From: Taudactylus pleione
Lineage: Eukaryota; Chordata; Amphibia; Anura; Myobatrachidae
Assembly: GCA_031769625.1 (NCBI GenBank)
Contig: JAUIMM010000484.1
Span: 2,046,001-2,110,000 of the forward strand
Reading direction: 5' to 3'
Length of the DNA stretch: 64,000 nt
Shown: piece after piece, positions 23,922-36,801 of the stretch
How positions within the stretch are numbered: the stretch's first letter is position 1
How the letters are laid out: each line of letters begins with the position of its first letter
Program-made: the position numbers and the translations under genes
Notes under the pieces: generated by a model
The model's database searches: none
Seen by the model: the letters and a program-made list of their open reading frames with translations, nothing else
Told to the model about the DNA's origin: nothing

Positions 23922-24225
23922 ATGGGGCCGATTAAATTCAGTGCTCTGTTAGCTACGGGAGAGAAATCCCGAAGCTATTCAATTTAGCGCGCTTTTAGGG
24001 AGACAACCCTCCTGAGGGTGTGAGGAGCAATCCGACTAAAATGCCGGCTGCAAGGCTATTTTCGGTCAACCTTTAGTCAGATTGCCAGTTCTCGCAACTA
24101 AACACCAGGTTAAGTTGCAAGAACCAGCATTCTCCGACTTATTGTAGTTGGACTAAACTGCGTGGTGAATTGAATAGCTATTCCTGACGCTATTCCCCTC
24201 TCTCCGAACTGAATCACCCTCATGG
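23922..24225. mobile_element. MITE-like element
   Basis: It is bounded by GGGGCCGATTAAATTCAG and, inverted, CTGAATCACCCTC. The interior (gagctattcaatt, cctgagggtgtgagg, gttctcgcaact) matches the element at 26383-26726 in arrangement. It is non-coding. Confidence 0.5.
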
Positions 24226-24634
24226 TTTGTAATAAGTGACACACACAGAGGAAGTCAATTGTTTTGGACAGCGCGATAATTAATGGGCGCTTGGAGTATT
24301 TAAACTGTTTTGGCCCCCATTAATTTTGCTTGTCGCGCCTAAACAAACCGGGTTTAGACATGAATAGCGGCTAAACACGTAGAAAGTCCTGGACTCTTCG
24401 CACATTTCTGCTCACCACATGACAATTCCCTCCCATTATTTGTATTATCCAGAACAAAAACCTTTTTATGTACTAATTTAAATTTATTTTTATTTTTTTT
24501 TATGGGAGGTGGAAATCTTAACTTTTTTTTTTTTGAGAACTCTAGTGGTGATATACAAACACCGCTCAAATTTACAGGGTGCAAGCATATTATATTTAAT
24601 GTGTTTTTTTTTTTTTTTTTTTTTCTTCTTCTAA

Positions 24635-25474
<840 letters not shown>

Positions 25475-25576
25475 ACTAAGAAGAGTGGTAAGCCAGGACC
25501 CTTTCTGCTATCGGGATCCAGAGACAAGACTATTAAGATGTGGGATATCAGTACTGGCATGTGCCTAATGACCCTT
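25475..25576 (+). CDS. PAFAH1B1: PAFAH1B1 coding exon, residues 301-334
   Basis: A 34-codon exon, phase 0 at both ends. It encodes [20 protein letters not shown], then [14 protein letters not shown], the remainder of the fifth WD40 blade. The donor is gtaagt. The Ile in WDIS replaces the Val usual in mammals. Confidence 0.97.
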
Positions 25577-26116
25577 GTAAGTGGAACTGGTTATCACCCA
25601 TTGGTTTATCCCTGTGTTAGTTGCGCTAATGCAAAAAGTTCCTTTCAAGTATCTGTTACATTACTCTTATTGGAAGCCCACATGACTTGAGTTTGTGCAG
25701 AGATGTTTTCTGAGGGTTTATGCCACTTCCCGTGGATTTTAAAATATTAGATTGTTTCAAAAACTTTGTGGATCCACCTTCTACCAGAAGAGAATCCACT
25801 GAAAAAAGAAACTTCTACATGATGATAATACTTAGCCCGCCTATAATCCAATCTTCAGCTAATACAGGTGCATTTGTATTTGACATGCGCAATGACTAAT
25901 GGGTGGCACCCCCTCCCATCGACAAATTAATTATCGCCTGTCAGACGCCCATTACTTACGGATGTCAAATAACAATTCCATATCATTGCTTCACATTGAA
26001 GACTTTCCCCTCACTAGTAACAAGATTGTCATTTTCAGACCCTGCAGGTGGACAATGATTTGTACTAAAGCCCAATCCCAACTGCCATAATTGTATGGAC
26101 GCTTTAACAAGTAGAA

Positions 26117-26211
26117 GTGTGTGTATGTGTGTGTATATGTATATGTATGTATGTATATATATATATGTATATATATATATGTATGTATATATATATATAT
26201 ATATATAATAT
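26117..26211 (+). repeat. (TG)n/(TA)n/(TATG)n microsatellite
   Basis: Alternating purine-pyrimidine tract: TG repeats pass into TATG and then TA repeats. Confidence 0.95.
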
Positions 26212-26382
26212 GGCAAATAACACTATTTGATATGTAGTATATATTTTGCATATCTGATAATGATTAAATTTAACTGTAGTGTCATGCTTAACTAAATATG
26301 TCCACCATGTGCTATTATACCTCTGCAGCAGGTTTCTGTGTAGATTGGATGTGGAGGGCACTCCTCTAGCTAAATAGACAAA

Positions 26383-26726
26383 GGGGGAATTCAATTCAAC
26401 GTGAATTGAATAGCACTGGGGGGTTCTACCGGAGCTATTCAATTCCGTGCGCTGTTATGTCAGAGAATGACAGTTCTCGTGACTTAACAAGGGTGGTGAG
26501 GCACAAGAACCTGCATTCTCTGACTAAAGTGCCGGGCGCACGGCTTAAAGCGCCTCGCTAAGCAGTAAAACAGCTGCGTGTCTGGCACTTTTGTCAGATT
26601 TCTCCTGACATCCCCAGGGTGGTGCGAGTAGAAATACTTTGCCCGCCCAAACAGCACGGTGTATTGATTGGCTTCGGGAGCTCGCTCCCCGAGGCTTTTC
26701 AACATCGCACTGAATTGAATTCCCCC
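26383..26726. mobile_element. MITE with 16-bp terminal inverted repeats
   Basis: The ends GGGGGAATTCAATTCA and TGAATTGAATTCCCCC are perfect inverses. The 344-bp interior is palindrome-prone (gagctattcaatt, gttctcgtgactta) and related to 23922-24225. There is no ORF, and no convincing target-site duplication. Confidence 0.75.
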
Positions 26727-27040
26727 CGACTGACTGATAACCTTGCGGACTAGCTTTGTAGTGTCAGCATTTGACCCGTTTTAGAATTATATGTACAATG
26801 CTATAAAGATGTAGGAAGTCTTCAGCTGTCTGAAATAGTGAGCTGTTTAACTTTCTAGTGTAGTACTGTGCTACTGCTTTTAGTGATATATATAGTTTTA
26901 CAGATCTGTATATAATCATGTTTGGAATGTGAATACACACAAATACATTTAGACTCCTGCATTATTTTAATACTTGTACTTGCCATGTTATAGTAACCTT
27001 TATTTTATTGACTAGCTGCATTGATGAAACCTTAAATTGA

Positions 27041-27382
<342 letters not shown>

Positions 27383-27529
27383 CATTTTTTTATTATTGAC
27401 TCAAGATTTTCTTCCTGGTCATGATAGATCAACACAATGAAATGGAATTATGTTCGATTTTTGTTCCAACCACCTAACTGGTTGGTTGTTTGAAAATAAT
27501 TTTTATGTGTGGCCAGCTTTTAAAGCTAG

Positions 27530-28073
27530 GTACACATGATGAATGATGTAACAACTGGAGCGTTTTCTGAAATATTGTCACAATCCTACTATCCCAGAAC
27601 ACACAGTATAGAGAGTACACACTCTGGAGTCTTCGGAAGGACGATGCGTATATCTTGTCGGGGGATTGTATCCAATGGTTTCTCCTGTGCAGTCATGCTT
27701 ACACACTATACAATGTGCACCACATCATACATCGCATCGTCCCATTGCACGTGCAGCACAGCAGATGGGATGAACTACTAGTGTTAACTGCAGATTGGTT
27801 GCACACACTATATGACGGTTGTGCAGTTTGGTCAAAACTACAAAGATTGCACAACATATTGTATAGTGCAGAGGTTCCCAAACACGGTCCTCAAGGCATC
27901 CCAACAGTTCAGGTTTTGGAGAGATCCATGGTTGAGCACAGGTGGTTAAATGAAATTGACTGAGGTACTAATTAAGTCACCTTTGTTTAACTATGGATAT
28001 CTCTAAAACCTGAACTGTTGGAGACTTGAGGACCTTGTTTTTTAACCTCTGTGGTGTAGTGTGTATCCACTTT
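27530..28073. mobile_element. hAT-like MITE, host of a nested insertion
   Basis: Left terminus GCTAGGTACACA near 27530, and right terminus tgtgtatcca near 28061-28070 in inverse. The interior is rich in mirrored tatagtgtgt/acacactata segments. Superfamily inferred from the terminal sequence; the exact ends are uncertain. Confidence 0.4.
27869..28053. mobile_element. Palindromic hAT-type MITE, nested
   Basis: It begins CAGAGGTTCCCAAAC and ends inversely in AACCTCTG. The arms hold aacagttcaggtttt and its mirror aaaacctgaactgttg. It is flanked by GTATAGTG on the left (27861-27868) and GTGTAGTG on the right (28054-28061), an 8-bp duplication with one change, as expected of hAT. A related fragment (tggttctcaaactcggtcc) lies at about 47069. 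Confidence 0.7.
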
Positions 28074-28420
28074 TACAGTGCACTTTAATAGATGTTACTA
28101 GGATAACAGATTAGATCTACATGTGGTACTAATTATTACTGAGGATACCTTGAAACCATGCACTGTTAGTGTTCCAAGAGGACCAAATTTAAGAAACATT
28201 GATCTAAGGTGATTAGGTTGTTTATGAAACTCAAGTTGCTCTTTAAACACATTTTTCTTTTGTACTAAATTTACGATTAGGGTTTTTTTTTCCCCCCGGT
28301 TGTAACCTTCTACCCTGATCTCTCACACAATCATGGCTGAGTGCACACTGTAAATTATATAGATGGAGAATTGTGTGACTTTTACTTTAATTTTTTTTTA
28401 TTTTATTTTGTAGGAACTAA

Positions 28421-28531
<111 letters not shown>

Positions 28532-31500
28532 TTTGAATTCACCTTGGATCACCCATCGCCTCTCCCCTTTCCTCTGGATGCACTCAGATACCATGGTTAC
28601 CCATTGAGCTCTGTTAAATACCTATTGTCCTTTCATGTAAATTATTCTGGATGTAGATTGAGCTTATTAAATGTTACACAAAAAGTATTCCTGCATGGTG
28701 AATCCAAATTGTATACTGTAAATTTACATACGTTGTCTAGAAGTACCATAGGTTTAAGAACATGGGCAGGCATTGGTCACATCAGACCCAACAGGCAAGC
28801 AGTGGGTAATTCTGGGGTGTCCCTTACTCTACCTGCAGAATTGTGCCTGTCACGCTGTCTCCGTTTGTGGTTCCCTGGATCAGTGGGCTCACGTCAGAAG
28901 CACATCTTTGTGGGGCTTTTTTTTTTTTTTTGAAAAGTAATGTGGATCTACTACACTATTTTAGTGAGCTTTAAAATTGTACACTTCGCGTTGGAGTGCC
29001 TGCAGAATCGGATTTTGTGTCGCGGCAGCACTTGTCTTTTATGTATGTAAAAAATTACTGCAAGACATAGCACTAAATATTTTGTTGCAGGTATTAAACT
29101 TCCCACAACATGCGTGTTTTTGTTTTTCTCTTTTTTTTTTTTTTTTTCCTTTTTAAGGATTTGGATGTTAAACAGTTTGATTAGTGTCTAATAATCGCCA
29201 CCTAGGGTTCTTTCAGGGGCATTACACACTTGATGGCTTTTAAGGAGATTGTTGGATGGTAACCAAAGACTTCTCATCAGTGGTAAAAAAATGAATTATG
29301 CAACAAGATTGTCAAAATTACATTAATTGTTTTGATCTTTATTATTACAACCACCTGCATGTTTAAAACAGCGTAACGTCTTATCTGTTCATTTATTGCG
29401 TCAATCCACCATTGTGTGCCTCAGGACTAGCTGCCATTATGCCGTCATCTAGAGCAGAGGTTCTGAAAGCTGTCCGTGATAGAAAATTCCCTGACAGGCG
29501 CAAATTTGATTTGTGAGCATCCTCATTTCAAACACAGCCAGCGTCCAAGACAACATTTTGGGGATTCTTCATTGTTTTTAGCACTACTGGTTCAATGTTA
29601 TAGAAGTTTGTGACAGGTGACTAATAATAATCACCCCCACAGTTAATACCAGCCTGGCTATTGCAATGAGGTAATAGAGCTGAGTTTGGTAGGTGTGTGC
29701 TCTCATGACGCCTTAACTTGCCTTCTAACACTTGTTACACTGCCTCATTTATAATCTAGAAACGTGCTGTAGTCCACTCCTGGCATAAGGTAGAAGCTTT
29801 ACACTCGTGTGGCTGGCAGTTTGCCATTTGCTCTATTCCACAGCCCGTTAGCCTAAGAAATTGTCTGTAGCTGGCGCTCGAGAAAAAGCTGAAGAGCCAA
29901 AGGCTACCTATAATTATCTGTCCCAATTAATGAGAAGAGACACATGGTCTGCAATGCATTCTAAATGTTTAAAGATTTTAGAAGTGACCTAAGGTTACCC
30001 TTGTTTAGAAGGCATTTTTATTTGAAGCCCTAGTCCTTAAATCCATCCAAACATTGCTGAGAAATGCCTTGTATTTCCTGGCACTTTGCGCCCACAGTCC
30101 GGGGACTGATCTGTCGGCACATGCAGGCAGACTGTGTTACATTTATCATTCTTTTACACCCTTGATCTGTTGCTGCTTAGCCATAAACCTTTAAATCTTC
30201 CCTTGTAGTTTTGGATAAACTTCTCCAATTGTTCTTTGTGACACTGAAAACTTGTAGAAGGCATAAAATGAATATTTATTTAGTTTTATGGCTAGTATAG
30301 AATATTTACTATCATCGAGCTAATAAGCTTGTTAGTAATGCTGGACCAACACTGTCAGGGAAGTAAATATTTGTACATGGTCTGAAATGTTGTCCCATTT
30401 TCCTAACACAAGATCTAGCTTTTGCTTTTCAAAAAGTATCTCCTGTATCTAGCAGTTGAATTATCCTAAATTACGTCTTCAGCACCATGGCCATAACTAG
30501 AACAATGTAAAATTCACTTTTGTAGGGTTTTTTTTTTTTTTCAAGTGACTTCTATTGACTTTCTTTGTTTTTATTAAATTAAAATATCTCTTAAAATAGC
30601 TTTTTACAGATTTGATCAATAACTTTGCAGGCAGGTATCTTCCTTTGGATTAATGCAGTTATAAGTTGTCTGCCATGGACTGTCTGCATTCCCTTAAGTG
30701 TGAATGTTAACATTACACCAGAGATTGCACAATGGCTTTATGTTTAGTGGGGACCTGGCCTGTTGTATCCAGCTATGGAATTAGACTCCTTCCCACACTA
30801 CAGTCCTTTTCCGTTGCCTAATGTTGAGATAATAAAGCTAGTACTAATTCCTATGTGAGCGTTTTACCCCCAAATAGCAGTAAAAGCTCTTTTGACATCC
30901 TGGTTTATGCAGCATCATTGTATGTTCGTTTCATTAATGGAAAGAATGAGGTCCAATTTGTGCTACCAATATTTGTATAATACATTTTGTATAGAAAAAA
31001 AAAAAGAATGTTCTTAAGCTATTCTCGCTCTCCATTTACATACAGAAATGTACGAATGGATACTTTCCTGTAGAATGCCTTTAGGTTGTCAGCAGTGTGC
31101 ATACTATGTAATGGATTCCTTAGCTGATGTTCAAATATACAGTAAGCTGTCATGTTAGTGCTGGATGATTGGCAAATGTGAGTGTGCCTTATTGCCTCTT
31201 TACTTATATATTGGTACTTTTTATATAGTATGTTGAAGCATTAATCATCTGCTTTGCAGTGCCAGTCTTTTACCATTACTGCAGAGGCTTAGTTGAAGGC
31301 TTAAGCTTGCAGAAAATGCCTTTAGATACCTAGAACCAGAAGGTAATTCCATATCCTAAATAAAATCACTCCTTCCATTGTTGCTTTTTGGGTCACTTGG
31401 ATGTTTTTCTCTGCTCCCTGTGGTAAAAGGAATATAGTGTCTGGCAAACAGCAGATCACAAGACTATGGAGATGCATTATGGCGACAAAAGGCACGAGAA

Positions 31501-33145
31501 GGGAAAAGAAGATCGGGTGACGAAATAATACATAGCTAGGTCAGGACAGTGACTTCAAATTGTAAGATAAATAAGGAAATTAGCACATTAGTGGTATAGA
31601 GCATCAGCACCTATTTATTTGTAAAAAAAATTAAAAAAAAATAAACAAACATTTTTGCACTATACACTTAAGTGGAACAGAAATGGACTTTGTGCTTCAG
31701 ATGGACGCTTAGCTTTTCCTTTATCTTGCAGCAACACTGAACCTCTGCTGCCAGTGTCTCTCCAGTGATCAGCCTGAAGATTACCATGGCCACCTACGAC
31801 GGCAGCAAGCCCCACCTCTAAGCGGTTTCCCTTCTGACAGACGTTTGCTTGCCTTGTGTTACCTAAACTTCACTTTTAGTCCTAGTTACGCCTCGGAGTG
31901 CAGATGTGTGCTAACAATACCCCGCAATGTGGGGAGGTTGAATTATAAGCAAAGTTGACGTTGAATAGTATCTTGCACTTTAGAAATTTAAGCCGTCCTG
32001 CTTTTGTGTGGTGTGACCAATGATGTGCCCAGGCACTAATCAAACAATATCTAGTTACTAGCAAGTTGTCCAGGGCCGTGGAGCACTGTAGATAAGAACC
32101 TGACTCTAGACCCACACAGCCCAGTCCACTTAATTGTCAATTCCTCCTTTATTCTGTTTACCTCTTTCTTGCTCTATGTGAAACCTCTGGTGTTTTCATC
32201 CTTTAACTAGCACTCCACTAGTGCCCTCTGCAAGAGATTGTGGTGTTCAGTGGTGACTTGATAATCCTGGCAATTTTTAATGATGGAAATGTAGGGTAAA
32301 AATATATATAATCAAATAACTGGCACTTACACTATCTGTCAAAGCTGTAGATACAGTTACTAAAACACACACAGATTAAATTGTGTGGCGAATGTAAATT
32401 CTGGGGCGTTTGTAGAAATGTGTTTTCCTCTTGTACATGGGGTTATGGATTTACAAGTCACAACTGAAATGTCTTTAACTGACTTTTTATTTTTAGCTGT
32501 CCCACACCATCATGTATGTGGCTACTATCTTGTCCTAACAGGCTGCCATTACCCCACACATCATTCCTCACCTTTTCTTGAGTTCGTTTTTTGAAGAACA
32601 TTTGATCTTCAGCGTAGTTGACCCTTGACACAGACATGAAAACAAGTGTCCATTTTCATAAGAAAAGCGGAAAGGTTTTATTTTGGAGGAAACTTTTTTT
32701 TTTTTAAGACTCTAAGCGTGAACTGAGAAGAAAGTGACACAATTAAAAGACGAATATAAAATTCAGTAAAGGAATGTATATAATACTGCTCTGTGTTTTA
32801 CAGTAAGATTTGTTGCTCTCAGACTGTGTAAAACAAAATTTATTCATGTTTTCTGCATATTAAAAAACAAAAAAATCTTATTGTACCAATTGGTAAACTA
32901 TTAAATGCATATAAAACTAGATGGTTGCCTTTTGTCTACTTTCACTACTGATGCAACGGCAGATTAATTTCTATCACTTGTTTGTTTTTAAGGCAAAGAA
33001 CACCAAAATTGCAGTTTTCATATATGATAAATACAATATTCATGGCTTCCTTGATTATGTTGGAGCTCTGTGATTTTCCTTTCCTCTATGCCCATCAGAA
33101 GCCGCTGCCAATGGTTTCAGTGCAGTGAGGCGCAAACTAAATAAA
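28532..33145 (+). other. PAFAH1B1: Probable PAFAH1B1 3' untranslated region
   Basis: This follows the stop codon without recognisable transposons over about 4.6 kb, unlike everything around it. That fits the long 3' UTR of vertebrate LIS1 mRNAs. Polyadenylation signals: ATTAAA 29093-29098, AATAAA 30831-30836, 31359-31364 and 33140-33145. The true end cannot be chosen from sequence alone; 33145 is the outer limit suggested here. ORFs in it, such as 28544-28933, are unconserved. Confidence 0.55.
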
Positions 33146-34034
33146 AACAAAAAAACATGCCCTGTGGGACTCTACAGATTCTACATGAATAGTAACCTGC
33201 TTGCAAACCTAGCACATTTCAAAGTGCACTCCCACTGGGAACTGGAAAACCTAGGAAAGACTATAAATATAGTGTAGGGTCATGTGATATACTAATAAGT
33301 GGGTAGGGCTATTGTCACCTAATAGTTTGTTTTCATGCCTCCATCTCAGCTCACTCTATATCCTAATATGTTAAATATATAGTAGATTAGAGGTAATTTA
33401 GGTAGAAACAATAGACCTATGTCTTGCACATGACACTACATCATGATTGGTGAGGCACTGCATCTTAGGCAATATAAAAGAGACTTCTAATGACTAATGA
33501 ACATCAATGAAAAGGGGATCCAGTCAATAGCCTGGCTCATGGGATGTCAGCACTTAGAATCACGATACCTGTCAGAATCCTGGCGCCGACATCCCGAAGG
33601 TAAGTATCGGGGTTAGGGGAAGGTTAGGTTTAGGCACTGGGGGGGGAGGAGTAGGATACCTACTGACCGGTGTCAGTATCCTAAACCTGTCAAGATTTTG
33701 ACCACTGGAATCCTGTACCCAACCTCTGAAAAAGTACAACATGTAGGTAGACCCTAGCCACAAGGAATGGAAATAGTAACATTAGTGCTATAGGGGCCAC
33801 CTCTAGGACTAATATCTAAAACATAACTAGGAAAGAGCAGATGTAGGAACCATGACAGAAGAGTAAAGGCAGTTTTATCCCAGCTATTCGTTCAGTCCAT
33901 TTTGCTCCCAATTGGAGCAGATTGCTTGCGGTCTTTTCTAACATCTGTGGGTATATGGTCAATCATTTTATAGCGTAAAACAATATGCATGTGCCTAAAC
34001 TGTGCAAAGTGTCTTGTCACTGGCTGATCAGTAT
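33146..34034. other. Intergenic sequence before DIRS D
   Basis: AT-rich sequence with a short G-rich block at about 33600-33660 (ggttaggtttaggcactggg) that loosely resembles the repeat at 21.6-21.8 kb on the other strand. No gene was seen. Confidence 0.5.
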
Positions 34035-34964
34035 TTTCCTTGGGGTCCATAGGGATATACCATGGGGGATATTATGGTTGGAATACCAGGCACCAAACAG
34101 TTAAAGCTTTTGCTCCCAGAATGCCCTAGGTCCTCCATATATACCCCGCCCCTAGCCATAGGACTTCAGTTTTTCATTTTGGTGCGGCAGGATTCAATCG
34201 CACTTTTGTAATGGGACTGCTCATACAGTCCTAAGCTTTTATTTGAATGTTTTATTTTAAGTTTTTTGAGTTGACAGTACTGAGTGTCTGTATTAAGACG
34301 CACATACTGTGACTCCATCTACCCCCACCGGGCCACAACATCAGTAATTGTGCTGGTGATTTTTGTGTTGAGTCGCGGCTGAGCTTAGCTAGCAGCAATG
34401 CTGCGACGGACTGCATTGGATGCTTGGAGATGTCCGGTAACAACTCCGCTCATGGGGAAATGTGTGCTACAGTCCTTCTGATGCCAGACACACACCAGAA
34501 GCTGCTGCTGTCAGGACCAGCGATTGTCAGTGTCCTCTCTACACCAACCGGGGCCATATCGTCTGACGCTGGGGTTCGGCAGCAAGCGCATATCTGCTGC
34601 CACGAGGCCAGTGTATCTGGCTGGTTAATGCAGCTTAGGGGAGGTAGGCGCTCCCCTGGCAGCTCTGACCCAGACGCAGTCCCTACGAAGGGTTTTGCAT
34701 GGCTGGATTGCTCCGCCTACCCTCCACATGTATGAGACGCTCACGGTCCACGCTCAGTGTGCCCTGTAGCTGTTGGTCTTAGGAGGGTCTGGGCCAGTAT
34801 CCTTGTTTACCTCTCTTGGTTAAGGTATACGGTGCTCTAGGTCCTACCATTCCTTTGCTTTGCTGTAGTTGATTTAGAGCCAATTGTAATTATATTACAA
34901 ATGCATTGTATGTGACTGTTGGTAGCGCTCACCTTTCCTTCTCCGGACAATCTTTTTTCCAGAT

Positions 34965-35582
34965 GTCCCAGACAATCTGAAAAGAGATTAATCAGGGGCA
35001 ATAACTTTACCCCTGTCCCCAGCAGTCCAATCCCTGTACCTTTTGCAGAATATCAGTCTGTCCCTGGTGATTTTCCTGGAGAGAAGTGGCTTCTTTGCTG
35101 CCCTTCTTGACGCCAGGCCATCCATGCCAACAGTAGAGCATCCTGAGACCATTCATGTGTGGGGTTGCTTCTCAGCCAAGGGAGTGGGCTAACTCACAAT
35201 TTTGCCTAAGAACACAGCCATGAGTAAAGAATGGTACCAAAACAAGAGCAACTTCTCCCACCCATCCAAGAACAGTTTGGTGACTAATAATGCCTTTTCC
35301 AGCATGATGTATCGCCTTGCCCTAAGGCAAAAGTGATAACTAAGTGGCTCAAGGAACAAAACATCAAAATTTTGGGTCCATGGCCAGGAAACTCCCCAGA
35401 CCTTAATCCCATTGAGAACTTGCGGTCAATCGTCAAGAAGCATACAAAAACCCACAAATTCTGACAGACTCCAAGCATTGATTAGGCAAGAATGGCCAGC
35501 CATCAATCAGTATGTGGCCCAGAAGTTGATTGACAGCATGCCAGGGCAAATTCAGAGGTCTTGAAAAAGAAGGGTAAACACT
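34965..35582 (+). mobile_element. Tc1/mariner fragment nested in DIRS D
   Basis: It is the same family as the copy at 23.07-23.75 kb. The shared segments run from gtagagcatcctgagaccat through ggggttgcttctcagccaag to aatcccattgagaacttgcg and on to gaggtcttgaaaaagaagg. The upstream part also codes for a piece reading GDFPGEKWLLCCPS. Small internal losses break the frame. It is clipped at both ends, with no terminal repeats visible. Confidence 0.8.
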
Positions 35583-36801
35583 GGAAATCTTGCCTTTCCA
35601 TGGAAAGGTTCTCTTTGGAGCAGAGTTGGATAACCTAATTACTACTCTGGCGGCTTCAAAGTCAGCAGGTCTGCCATCTGCAAATAGTTAATCTAGGCAG
35701 GTTTCTTTTCAGTCCTTCCATCCTTAGGGATGAGTTAAAGGAAAGGCTTCCTCTAGGCTGACTAGTTATTGTAAGTCAAAGCGACAAACTAAGAGGTCTA
35801 GCCAGGCAAGACGTTCAGCTTCTAAGGCGAACAACAAGCCCTCGGCCTGATGGAGCTAGTGGGCCTCCTGGTGGATCCCAGGGTGGGGGGGGGGGGGAAG
35901 ACTTTTAGTTTGTGGATTATTGGCATCAAGCAACTACAGATGCCTGGGCCAGAGAAGTGTCTCTCAGGGGTATGCCCTCACTTTCAGGAGACATTCCCAC
36001 CAGAAGTTTTTTTTTTTTCCCCACAAGGCCTTCATCGGATGTGGACAAGGCCTTAGCCTTTCAGGAAGCCATTCACTCCCTGCTACAGGCAGGGGTACCC
36101 AGTCCCTGCCTGTGTCACAACAAGGGAGGGGTTATTACTCAAATCTATTTATGGTTCAGAAACCAAATGGGACATATCGCCCTATACTGAATCTAAAAAC
36201 CATCAACAGGTTTATCCATGTTCCCACATTCCACATCCTCCAGTCAATTATTTTGGCTATGGAGCCGGGAGATTAAATGGGTTCCCTTGATATTCAGGAT
36301 GCATATCTGCATATTCCAATTATCCCATCCCACCAGCAATTTTTTCAGTTTGCTGTCTTTAAGCAACATTACCAATTTCAGGCTCTACACTTTGACCTGT
36401 CTCCAGCCCCCCGGGTGTTTACCAAAATAATGGCAGTCATGATGGCTTATCTCAGGCATCAGGGAGTCAGAATACTGCCACATCTGGATTACATCTGATA
36501 TTGGCACAGACTGGTTGTTTTGCAGCACCATCTTAAACTGACCATACCCTGCCTACAAAGGCACGGCTGGATCATCAATTGGAAGAAATCATAATTTTCT
36601 CCAACACAGCAGATAGTACATCTGGGAGCGTTTCTAGATTCTCAGGCACAAAGGGTGTTTCTGCCAGAGGACAAAATTGCGGCATTAACAATGTGGATAC
36701 ACGAGCTGCTACACAAGCGAAGAGTATCCATTCTGTTTGCAATGCAGGTGCTGGGATCAATGGTATCCACCTTCGATATGGTGGGGTATGTTCGGTTCCA
36801 T
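35583..36801 (+). pseudogene. DIRS D gag end and reverse transcriptase, first part
   Basis: Residual gag (FGAELDNLITTLAASKSAGL-type segment at about 35610-35690) is followed by RT pieces: MVQKPNGTYRPILNLKTINR, MGSLDIQDAYLHIPIIPSHQ and LRHQGVRILPHLDYI. In the last, the YLDD box is altered to HLDY, destroying the catalytic pair. A poly-G run lies at 35887-35897 and a T-run near 36009. The RT is cut at 36801 by the foldback insertion and resumes at 38283. Confidence 0.75.

Noticed and set aside
26104..26442. Tyr/Ile/His-rich ORFs on the - strand
   Set aside because: They are translations of the (TG/TA)n microsatellite.
28544..28933. A 129-codon ORF just after the LIS1 stop
   Set aside because: It lies in the probable 3' UTR, resembles no protein family I know, and its end is a T-tract artefact (poly-Phe).
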